Notes under the pieces: generated by a model
Told to the model about the DNA's origin: nothing
Databases searched by the model: none
Seen by the model: the letters and a program-made list of their open reading frames with translations, nothing else
Position numbers and translations under genes: made by a program
In this document: positions 25,349 through 32,678 of the stretch, piece after piece
Numbering within the stretch: the first letter of the stretch is position 1
Layout: every line of letters begins with the position of its first letter
Origin: Micromonospora matsumotoense
Lineage (GTDB): Bacteria; Actinomycetota; Actinomycetes; Mycobacteriales; Micromonosporaceae
Length of the DNA: 64,000 nucleotides
Assembly (NCBI RefSeq): GCF_900091525.1
Contig: NZ_FMCU01000005.1
Span: forward strand, 310,001 to 374,000
Reading direction: 5' to 3'

Positions 25349-25729
25349 GTGGAGGAGCAAATAGCCCTCGCGGTCGCGACGGCGCTGGCGACCAAGGGTG
25401 CCGAGGCGTTCGGAGCAGGGGCTCGGGAGGCGATCGCTTCCTTGTTCCGTCTGGTCCGCGACCGGTTCGGTGCGGGCACCCGGGAGTCGGTAGTGCTCGA
25501 CGGTGCGGTGGAACATCCGGAGGAGCAGTGGCGGCAAACCGCGCTTGCCTCGGCCCTGGCTGAGGTGATGGCTCGCGACCCGCAATTCGCCACGGCTCTC
25601 AAGAGTGAATGGCACCGGCTCGCTGGACCGAGCATCATCGCTGCTCAGGGGCAGGTGGCCAACCACTTCAGCGGGACAGCCGAGAAAGTGGTGCAGGCCC
25701 GCGACGTGCGGGGGGACATCGTTTTCTAG
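25349..25729 (+). CDS. Small helical effector-like protein with C-terminal amyloid-type motif
   Basis: A 126-residue protein starting at GTG 25349 after GTGGGAGG. Residues ~1-95 are predicted mainly helical, with an amphipathic Ala/Gly-rich N-terminus (EEQIALAVATALATKGAEAF). Residues 108-126 read SGTAEKVVQARDVRGDIVF. The next gene, an NB-ARC protein, begins with a near-copy of this motif, SG...SVQAGAIHGGVHF. This two-gene arrangement, a helical domain plus short motif followed by an NLR bearing the same motif, is that of bacterial amyloid signalling (BASS) pairs, where the small protein is a cell-death effector. Function is inference from this match; there is no named domain I can assign with certainty. 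Confidence 0.75.
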   Translation: MEEQIALAVATALATKGAEAFGAGAREAIASLFRLVRDRFGAGTRESVVLDGAVEHPEEQWRQTALASALAEVMARDPQFATALKSEWHRLAGPSIIAAQGQVANHFSGTAEKVVQARDVRGDIVF

Positions 25730-25805
25730 CTCCCACCGATGGGATTTGCGGCGGGGCGGGTGGGGGCGCGGACGATTGGCACAGAATTCCTACGGAGCCG
25801 AAAGC

Positions 25806-27941
25806 GTGCTGCCGTTCGGCACCTCGAACGAGCAGTCGGGAAGCGTGACCGGCCTGAGTGTCCAGGCCGGTGCCATTCACGGCGGAGTGCATTTCATCGG
25901 TGGTGCCGTGGAGCGTCTGCCGATCCCCCGACAGCTACCTACCCCGTCGCCGAATTTCACCGACCGGGGGCGTGAGCTGTCGGAGTTGGACGACCTTCTC
26001 GATCAGGGGGGAAATGTCGTCGCCGTGCTGTGTGGGCCGAGTGGCGTGGGTAAATCGGCCCTGGCGAGGCAGTGGGCCCACGGCAGGCAGGCCAGTTTCC
26101 CTGACGGGCAGCTGTACGTCGGGCTGCGCGGGTTCAGTGATGATCAGCCGTTGGACCCGGGGGTGGCGCTGGCGGCCCTCCTGCGGGCCTTGGGGGTGGC
26201 GCCGGACCGGATTCCGCTGGACCTGGCCGAGCAGGTCGCGCTGTACCGCACGGTGACCGCGAACAAGTCCCTGTTGGTGCTGCTGGACGACGCCTTCTCG
26301 GCGGGTCAGGTCAGGCCGTTGTTGCCCGCTTCGACGTCGGCGGTGGTCCTGGTGACCAGCCGCCGCCGGTTGACCGGGTTGCTGCCCGAGGGTGCGCGGC
26401 TGCTCGACGTGGGTCCGTTGTCGGCCCGGCAGGCGGTCGAGTTGTTGGGCCGGGCGGTGGGCCGGGAGCGGATTCTCAGGGAGTCCGAGCCGGCCGAGGA
26501 GTTGGCGGGAATCTGCGGCGGCTTGCCCGTCGCGCTCCTGGTGGCGGCGGGGCGACTGGCCTCCCGTCCCAAGTTGACAGTTCGCCGGATGGTCGCCGAG
26601 TTGGCCGACGAGGCACAGCGACTGGTCGGCCTGTCGTTGGAGGACGGTATGTCGATCAGAACGATGTTCAATTTCTCGTACCAGGCGCTGACGTCGGAGG
26701 CGTCGGCGTTGTACCGGAGGCTGGCCCTGCACCCGGGGACGGAGTTCGGCATGGATCTGATCACGGCAGTGGTCGGGCCGGATCGGGACCAGGTGCCCCG
26801 GGTCGGTGCGGTGGTGGGCGAGCTGCTGGACGCGAGTTTGCTGGAGGAGGTCGCCGAGGATCGATTCAGGTACCACGACCTGATCCAACTGCATGCCCGT
26901 GAGCTGGCGGAGCAGCATGACCCGCAGGACAGTCGGCAGGCGACGGTACGCACGATGCTGGAGTTCTACCTTGCCGCTGCCCACCGCGCGGACCTGGTGG
27001 TGACCCCCTACCGACGGCGGCTGCCGTACAGCTATCAACGGACCTTTGCGGGGCCACCCGAGTTCTCCGACCGGGCCGCTGCGCTCGGCTGGTTGGAGCG
27101 GGAGCAGAGCAACCTGATGGAGGCCGGCCGGGTAGCCCTCGGCCTGGGCCACCACGAGCTGGCCTGGCAGCTCAGCGACGTGATGTGGCCCCTGCTGCTC
27201 TATGTGAAGAACTACCGGGACCGGCTGGAGATCGACGAGCGCGGGGTGCAGGCCGCCCGGGCCTGGGGGAACGTGTGGGCCGAGGCGGACATGCTCAAGC
27301 GGCTGAGCCGGGCGTGTGGCCACGTCGGTGACCAGGAGGCGGCCGAGCGGCACGGGCGGGCGGCGGTCGACCGGTATCGGCAGGCGGGCGACGTTCAGGG
27401 TGTGATCGACGCGGAGGAGGGGTTGGCCACCCTCTACGCCGAGACCGGCCGGGAGGAACTCGCGGCGGAGGCGTACGCCCGGGTCCTGACCGAACGGCGG
27501 GCGCTGCCGGACGTGCGGAGCGTGGGGCTGTCCTGTCTCAACCTGGGCATGCTCCGGACCCAGACCGGCCGGCCGACCGACGCGCTACCGCTGCTAGTGG
27601 AGGCCGGGGGGATCTTCGCCGAGCTGGCCGAGGTCGACCCCTACAACACCGCCCGGGTGCTGGTTGCGCTGGCTGATGCCCACCTCGGCACCGGTGACCT
27701 GGACGCCGCCGAGAAGTCCGCCACCGAGGCGGCAGTGCGGATGGCCGAACTCGGCACGGACAGCGAGCGGGCAGAGGCGGTGTACCTGCTCGGCCGCGTC
27801 GCCGGGCGACGCGGCGACGTCGAGGCCGCCCGCCGGCACTTCCGGGAGGCCGCCGATGTCTTCACCGCGCTCGACTCGCCCCGGCTGCCCGACGTGCTCC
27901 GTCGGCTCGACGAACTGGCCGGCGGCGTGGGCGAGCAGTAG
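25806..27941 (+). CDS. NLR-like NB-ARC/TPR protein with N-terminal amyloid-type motif
   Basis: A 711-residue STAND protein. Residues 11-30 hold the motif SGSVTGLSVQAGAIHGGVHF; residues ~45-330 form the NB-ARC ATPase with Walker A GPSGVGKS (77-84), Walker B LLVLLDDAF, sensor LVTSRRRL and GLPVALLVAAGRL; a winged-helix segment ends near YHDLIQLHARE; residues ~430-700 are TPR repeats. The typical role is ATP-driven oligomerisation after ligand sensing, here probably seeding the 25349 protein through the shared motif. GTG at 25806 with GGAG eight bases upstream is chosen. It lies 76 bases after the small gene, in the same direction. The 3' end is overlapped on the other strand by a second frame. 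Confidence 0.88.
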   Translation: MLPFGTSNEQSGSVTGLSVQAGAIHGGVHFIGGAVERLPIPRQLPTPSPNFTDRGRELSELDDLLDQGGNVVAVLCGPSGVGKSALARQWAHGRQASFPDGQLYVGLRGFSDDQPLDPGVALAALLRALGVAPDRIPLDLAEQVALYRTVTANKSLLVLLDDAFSAGQVRPLLPASTSAVVLVTSRRRLTGLLPEGARLLDVGPLSARQAVELLGRAVGRERILRESEPAEELAGICGGLPVALLVAAGRLASRPKLTVRRMVAELADEAQRLVGLSLEDGMSIRTMFNFSYQALTSEASALYRRLALHPGTEFGMDLITAVVGPDRDQVPRVGAVVGELLDASLLEEVAEDRFRYHDLIQLHARELAEQHDPQDSRQATVRTMLEFYLAAAHRADLVVTPYRRRLPYSYQRTFAGPPEFSDRAAALGWLEREQSNLMEAGRVALGLGHHELAWQLSDVMWPLLLYVKNYRDRLEIDERGVQAARAWGNVWAEADMLKRLSRACGHVGDQEAAERHGRAAVDRYRQAGDVQGVIDAEEGLATLYAETGREELAAEAYARVLTERRALPDVRSVGLSCLNLGMLRTQTGRPTDALPLLVEAGGIFAELAEVDPYNTARVLVALADAHLGTGDLDAAEKSATEAAVRMAELGTDSERAEAVYLLGRVAGRRGDVEAARRHFREAADVFTALDSPRLPDVLRRLDELAGGVGEQ

Positions 27942-28283
27942 CGCGTCCAGGATGGTGCGCTGGTGGTACAGGGTTCCGGCGACCCAGCGGGCGTGGAGCA
28001 GTTGAGCCGTGGCGGTGAGCAGTCCGACGGTCGGTGGGCCGGTGGCGGCCAACCGGCCGAGGCGCAGCGGTGGGCCGTTGCGTACGCCGACGGCGACGTC
28101 GCCCGACGAGGTGCCGACGACGGCGAGGGCCAGCCCGGGGTACACCGTGAGGAGGCTCGCGCCGACCTCGGCCGGGTTCTCGGAGTCGATGACGGTCACC
28201 ACGACGTCGGCCAGCCGCGCCGAGCGGGGTGCCGGCCGACCGGTCAGGAGCGCCACGACGACGGCTTCAGCTGGCGAGGTCAT
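27594..28283 (-). CDS. Unknown protein coupled to the GT-B-like gene; 3' part doubtful
   Basis: ATG at 28283 lies inside the last codons of the upstream 28267-29499 gene, on the same strand (17-base overlap), so it is translationally coupled. The first ~115 residues (AEAVVVALLTGRPAPRSARLADVVVTVIDS... to LDALLLAHAAGQ) look like a genuine alpha/beta protein of no known family. From there the frame runs 348 bases antisense through the end of the NB-ARC gene, with a composition typical of a shadow, and stops only at 27594. The true stop may have been lost when the NLR locus was joined here. Confidence 0.55.
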   Translation of the reverse strand: MTSPAEAVVVALLTGRPAPRSARLADVVVTVIDSENPAEVGASLLTVYPGLALAVVGTSSGDVAVGVRNGPPLRLGRLAATGPPTVGLLTATAQLLHARWVAGTLYHQRTILDALLLAHAAGQFVEPTEHVGQPGRVERGEDIGGLPEVPAGGLDVAASPGDAAEQVHRLCPLAVRAEFGHPHCRLGGGLLGGVQVTGAEVGISQRNQHPGGVVGVDLGQLGEDPPGLH

Positions 28284-29499
28284 GGCCGACCCTCCCACAA
28301 TTCGGTTGCGGCACCGGCACCGGGCCGCTCTGCCGGTGCCGGCCGGGTTCGATGAGTCGGAGCAGGCGGTACATGGTGCGCCGTAACAGCACGCCGGCCT
28401 CCCCCGGCCGGCCGGTCAGCGCGGCCATCACCGCCTGCTGGTCGATCTCGCCGGCCGGGGCGAGTTGGGGTGCCAGCGGGCGGTGTGGGTCCAGTCGGGC
28501 GGCGGTGGCGTCGAGCAGATGCTGGGGCGTGCCGGCGGCGGGCAGTGAGCGCAGCCCGGGTAGCAACAGGACCCGTCGTCCGATCGCGGCGGCATAGGCG
28601 CTGACGGAACCGTGGTCGCCGATGACGTGGTCGGCGGCGACCACCGGTCCGCGCCAGTCCTCGGTCGGATCGGGCAGCAGCAACCCGACGTCGAGGCAGT
28701 CGCGGAGCCAGGCCCGGATCTGGCGGTGTCCGTGTGCGTCCCAGACCGCCGGGTGCAGCAGCGCGGCGACCCGGTACCGGTCCGGTGGTAGCTGCGCCAT
28801 CAACTGTGGAAGCAGATCGGGCCAGTGCCCGAAGACGCCGTCCCGACCCCAGGTGGAGGAGACCACGACGAGTTCGTGCTGCTCGTCCACCCCCATGCGG
28901 CGTCGGTAATCCGGTCGCCAGGGAAGGCTGGCGACGAGCCGGTCGATGCAGGGGTCGCCGACGACCACCGCCGCCTCGACCGCTTCCGGGCACTGTCGGC
29001 GCAGCACGTCCAGCTCGTGGTCGTGGGAGAGGGCGAGGGCGGTCGGGAGCACCCGCCCGCCATGGGTCAGCCGCTGCGCGTCGAGGCCGTACACCGGCGG
29101 GTCCGCGAGCACCGGTCCGCCGTACGGCCCGGGTCTCACCCGTTTGCCGTGTCCGGCGCCGTGGGCCATCACCAGTAGGGGCGCGTGCAGTTGGTGCAGT
29201 CCGCCGTAGGCGGCGGCGATGCCGAGGTCGAAGCGCTCCCGGACAGCCTGGTGCCAGGGCAGGACGAACGCGCCCAGCCGGTCGAGGAACCCCTTCACCT
29301 GATGGTTGAAGACGTCCGGCGCCACGGTGAAGACCAACTGCACCCGGGGGTCGCTCTCGACGTACTCGACCACGTCCAGCAACCGCTGGCAGCTCGCGAT
29401 CGTATGGGTCACCACGAGCACCGTCCGGCAGCCCGCCCGGCTTACCCAACGGTTGGCGTCGATGCCGACGGGGGTGGATGGCCATTCCAGCGACGTCAT
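28267..29499 (-). CDS. CDP-glycerol glycerophosphotransferase-like GT-B protein
   Basis: A 410-residue cytoplasmic protein. It opens each half with Rossmann-like strands: CRTVLVVTHTIASCQRLLDVVEYV, then LLVMAHGAGHGKRVRPG, and in the second half HELVVVSSTWGRDGVFGHWPDLLPQL, VVAADHVIGDHGSVSAYAAAIGRRVLLLP. That second part matches the acceptor/donor region of CDP-glycerol glycerophosphotransferase and similar GT-B enzymes, with GDHGSV in place of the usual DYSS(V/I). Relatives in streptomycetes are often misnamed translation initiation factor 2. Substrate unknown. It heads a two-gene minus operon and is divergent from the small peptide gene at 29608. Confidence 0.7.
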   Translation of the reverse strand: MTSLEWPSTPVGIDANRWVSRAGCRTVLVVTHTIASCQRLLDVVEYVESDPRVQLVFTVAPDVFNHQVKGFLDRLGAFVLPWHQAVRERFDLGIAAAYGGLHQLHAPLLVMAHGAGHGKRVRPGPYGGPVLADPPVYGLDAQRLTHGGRVLPTALALSHDHELDVLRRQCPEAVEAAVVVGDPCIDRLVASLPWRPDYRRRMGVDEQHELVVVSSTWGRDGVFGHWPDLLPQLMAQLPPDRYRVAALLHPAVWDAHGHRQIRAWLRDCLDVGLLLPDPTEDWRGPVVAADHVIGDHGSVSAYAAAIGRRVLLLPGLRSLPAAGTPQHLLDATAARLDPHRPLAPQLAPAGEIDQQAVMAALTGRPGEAGVLLRRTMYRLLRLIEPGRHRQSGPVPVPQPNCGRVGHDLAS

Positions 29500-29607
29500 T
29501 GGTGTCCCTCCTGCACTGAATGTGGACGGGATTCAGCGTCGAGGAGCTGGTTGCGGATCACCTTGCCGATCGCCTTGCAGTGGCCTTGCAGTGAGCTGGG
29601 AAGTGGA

Positions 29608-29712
29608 ATGTCTGATTTTGGACTCTACGTAGAAATATCTGATGACCTTGCTCGGATGGAACAAGAATTAAATAGTCAGGTGTCGATCAAGAATATGCGG
29701 GGGCGGTGCTGA
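29608..29712 (+). CDS. 34-residue peptide gene coupled to the SARP regulator
   Basis: ATG at 29608 with a GGGAAG site a few bases upstream opens a 34-codon frame starting MSDFGLYVEISDD and ending NMRGRC. Its TGA overlaps the ATG of the downstream SARP gene (TGATG), a typical sign of coupled translation and of a real gene. The peptide is acidic at the N-terminus and basic at the C-terminus with a single terminal Cys. The DFxLxV start recalls leader peptides of FxLD-type RiPPs, but no modification genes are present. It could equally be a signalling or leader peptide for the regulator. Base composition is AT-richer than the neighbours. Confidence 0.55.
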   Translation: MSDFGLYVEISDDLARMEQELNSQVSIKNMRGRC

Positions 29713-32609
29713 TGGAGTTCTCGATTCTGGGTCCTACCGAACTCACAGTCGAGGGGCGGTCGATCCCGCTGGGTGCGGCGAAGCAACGCGGCCTGCTCGC
29801 CATCCTTCTCTATCACGCCGGAGATCCGGTACGGATCGAGACGATCGTGGAATTTCTATGGCAGGGCTCCGGTGTCGACGCCCGCCGCCCGCTGCTCTAC
29901 ACGCTGGCCAGTCGGTTGCGGGCGGTCCTGCGAACCGTCGGCCTACAGGACGCCCTGGTACGGGTGCCCGGAACCGGCGCCTATCGGCTGACCGTTGATC
30001 CGGAGTTGGTTGACTACCACCGCTTCCTGCGATTGACCGCCGAGGCGCAGCAGGCAATTGGTCGGGATCAACATGATCGGTGTGTCGCCCTGCTCAGCAG
30101 AGCGATCGAGTTGTGGCGGGACGACCCCCTTGCCGACCTGCGTGGCGCGCGGTGCGAACACCTTCGGCGGGATATGCGGGAGAAGCAATTCAGGGCAGCG
30201 AAGCTCTTGGCGGAGAGCGAGTTGTCCACCGGGCAACACAACCGCGTGTTGACCCGACTGGAGCCGATGCTGATCGAGAACCCGCTCGACGAGGGCCTGG
30301 CCCGATTGTGGGCCACCGCCCTGAACGCGGCCGGTCGTACCTACGATGCGCACGACTTTCTGATGGCCTACCGTCGCCGCTATCGCCGGACGATGCGCAC
30401 TGACCCTGTGCTGGACGTCGCGGATCTCCTGCCCGGTGCGCCGGCCAGAAACCACCTTGCCGCTGTGGACGGGGCGGCGGTGCCGGTGCCCCGGCAGTTG
30501 CCGAACGACGTGCCCGACTACACCGGGAACACCGGGCTGCTGGACGAGTTGGACGCCCTCGCTGCCGACGGTGGTAAGGCAAAGGTGGTCGTGCTGACCG
30601 GGATGCCCGGGGTGGGCAAGACGACCCTTGCCGGACACTGGGGACACCGCCGGCAGAGCTGGTTTCCCGAGGGGCAGCTGTGCCTCAACGCGGAGGCGCA
30701 CGGCCCGGTGTCGCCGGTACGTCCGCAGGAGGCGCTGCGCCGCTTTCTGGTCGCCCTCGGTGTTCCGGCCGACCGGGTACCCGACGACCCGGACCGACGC
30801 GTCGCTCTCTACCACCGGCTGATGGCGGGGCGGCGGATGCTCGTGGTGCTGGACAACGTCGTCGACTCCGACCAGGCGCAGCAGCTCCTTCCCCGCTCCG
30901 ATACCAGCCTCACGATCGTGACCAGCCGTATCCGGCTTCGCGGCCTCGGCGTCCGACACGGCATCCGGAGCCTCACCGTCACACCGTTGTCGGGTCCGGA
31001 ACGCCACCGGATGCTCAGCCGGATCATCGGGCCCGAGCGCGCCGACGCGGAGCCTGCGGCGTTGGAGACGCTGGCCCGGCTGTCGGGCGGGCTGCCGCTC
31101 GCGTTACGGGTCATCGGTGAGCACGTCGGCTCCCGGCCCGAGGCGCGACTGAGCGACCTGGCCGACGAACTGGCGAACCGGCTGCTCGACATCGAGGGTG
31201 ACGAGACCGACGAGATGACCCTGCGGACGGTCTTCGCCTGGTCGGTCAACGCGCTCGCCCCGCTGCCCGCGAGACTTTTCCTCCTCCTCGGCCTCTGCCC
31301 GAGCAGCACCATCGGCGTCGAGGCGGCGGCGGCGATGCTATCGGTGGACGCCGCCGAGGCTGAGCGTGCCCTCGACCGACTGGCCCGGGCGCACCTGGTC
31401 AACCACGACACCGTCCGCCGGTATCGGATGCACGACCTGTTGCGCAAGTATGCCGCCGACCGGGCCCGGGTGGACGAGCCGGCCGAACAGCGGCGGGCGG
31501 CGTTGCACCGGCTGTGGGAGTGGTACCTGCTCACGGCTTTCCAGGCCGTCAGCCGGCTGGAACCGGACCGGTCACCCGTCCCCGACCTGCCCGAGCCCGG
31601 CGGGGTGACCCCGATGACCTTCACCTCCGACGGTGCCGCCCTGCGGTGGTGTGAAGCGGAGCGGACCAACCTGCTCGCCCTGGTCCGGAGCGCCGCCGCG
31701 GAGGGCTTCCACCGGCACGCCTGGCAGATCGTCGACACGGTCCACGAGGTCTTCGACCGGTCCGGCAGCCAGGAGGACATGCGGGAGATGCTGGAGATCG
31801 CCCTCGAAGCCGCGACCGTCGAGGGGCACGACCTGGGCCGGTTGGGGACGCTCGCCAACCTCGGTACCACCTACTTCACCCGCCACGACCACCAGCGTGC
31901 CGGGGCCCTGTTCGCGCAGGCGCTGCAACTCGCCCGTGAGAAGGGCTTCACCGAGTTGCAGATGGTCTGCCGGCACAACCTCGCCTCGGTTCAGCTGCGG
32001 TCCGGCGCGACCAGCACCGCCATCGAGACCTTCCGCCAGGTCCTGACCGACTGCCGGGCGGCCAGGAACGCGACCGGTGAAGCAAGAACCCTGTACCACC
32101 TCGGCGATGCCTACCGTCAGCTCGGGCACTACGAGCAGGCCCGCCGTCTCTATCAGCAGGCTCTTGCCATCTGTGACCGGATCGGCTCACTGCGGGGGCA
32201 GAGCCTCAACCACGTCGGGCTCGCCGGGCTGGGGCTGGACACCGGTCAACCCGAGACCGCGCTGGCACAGACCCGGATGGCTCTCGATCTGCACAACCGG
32301 GTCACCGACGAGAGCATCCGCTGTGACGCCCTCACCATCTCGGCCGAGGCCCAGCTGCGCCGGGGCCGGCACCACGAGGCGTTGGCCGAAGCGACCCTCG
32401 CTCGGGCCGTCGGTGACGAGCTGGCTGACCCGGTGCGTACGGCGCGGGCCCTCGCTGTCCTGGCGGAAGCTCTCAGCGCGACAGGCGACCACGAGAGTGC
32501 CGCCAGCCGGGGTCGGGAGGCCCTCGACATTCTTGACGACACCAACGATCCGCAGCGGCAGACCCTTCGGGACCGACTCTCCGCGTACCACGATCACCGG
32601 GGGCGGTAG
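29712..32609 (+). CDS. SARP/AfsR-type regulator (OmpR-like HTH, BTAD, NB-ARC, TPR)
   Basis: A 965-residue regulator. Residues ~1-95 are the OmpR-type winged helix (MEFSILGPTELTVEGRSIPLG, KQRGLLAILL); ~98-245 the bacterial transcriptional activation domain (DYHRFLRLTAEAQ, LARLWATALNAAGR); ~260-560 the NB-ARC ATPase with GMPGVGKTTL (~297-306), MLVVLDNVVD and LTIVTSR; ~700-960 TPRs. This is the AfsR-like architecture that activates specialised metabolism in response to ATP and phosphorylation state. ATG at 29712 overlaps the stop of the 34-codon gene. No biosynthetic cluster adjoins it, so its targets are unknown. It lacks the VQA-type motif of the NLR at 25806. Confidence 0.93.
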   Translation: MEFSILGPTELTVEGRSIPLGAAKQRGLLAILLYHAGDPVRIETIVEFLWQGSGVDARRPLLYTLASRLRAVLRTVGLQDALVRVPGTGAYRLTVDPELVDYHRFLRLTAEAQQAIGRDQHDRCVALLSRAIELWRDDPLADLRGARCEHLRRDMREKQFRAAKLLAESELSTGQHNRVLTRLEPMLIENPLDEGLARLWATALNAAGRTYDAHDFLMAYRRRYRRTMRTDPVLDVADLLPGAPARNHLAAVDGAAVPVPRQLPNDVPDYTGNTGLLDELDALAADGGKAKVVVLTGMPGVGKTTLAGHWGHRRQSWFPEGQLCLNAEAHGPVSPVRPQEALRRFLVALGVPADRVPDDPDRRVALYHRLMAGRRMLVVLDNVVDSDQAQQLLPRSDTSLTIVTSRIRLRGLGVRHGIRSLTVTPLSGPERHRMLSRIIGPERADAEPAALETLARLSGGLPLALRVIGEHVGSRPEARLSDLADELANRLLDIEGDETDEMTLRTVFAWSVNALAPLPARLFLLLGLCPSSTIGVEAAAAMLSVDAAEAERALDRLARAHLVNHDTVRRYRMHDLLRKYAADRARVDEPAEQRRAALHRLWEWYLLTAFQAVSRLEPDRSPVPDLPEPGGVTPMTFTSDGAALRWCEAERTNLLALVRSAAAEGFHRHAWQIVDTVHEVFDRSGSQEDMREMLEIALEAATVEGHDLGRLGTLANLGTTYFTRHDHQRAGALFAQALQLAREKGFTELQMVCRHNLASVQLRSGATSTAIETFRQVLTDCRAARNATGEARTLYHLGDAYRQLGHYEQARRLYQQALAICDRIGSLRGQSLNHVGLAGLGLDTGQPETALAQTRMALDLHNRVTDESIRCDALTISAEAQLRRGRHHEALAEATLARAVGDELADPVRTARALAVLAEALSATGDHESAASRGREALDILDDTNDPQRQTLRDRLSAYHDHRGR

Positions 32610-32632
32610 GACGAGCCGTGCCTGCGACGCGG

Positions 32633-32666
32633 CGCGGCCGGGGCCGCCGAAACGGTCCCGGCCGCG
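32633..32666. terminator. Bidirectional terminator after the SARP gene
   Basis: Inverted repeat CGCGGCCGGGGCCG / CGGTCCCGGCCGCG (one G-T pair) with a 6-base loop, between two convergent genes. Confidence 0.75.
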
Positions 32667-32678
32667 TCTCCTGCGGGG

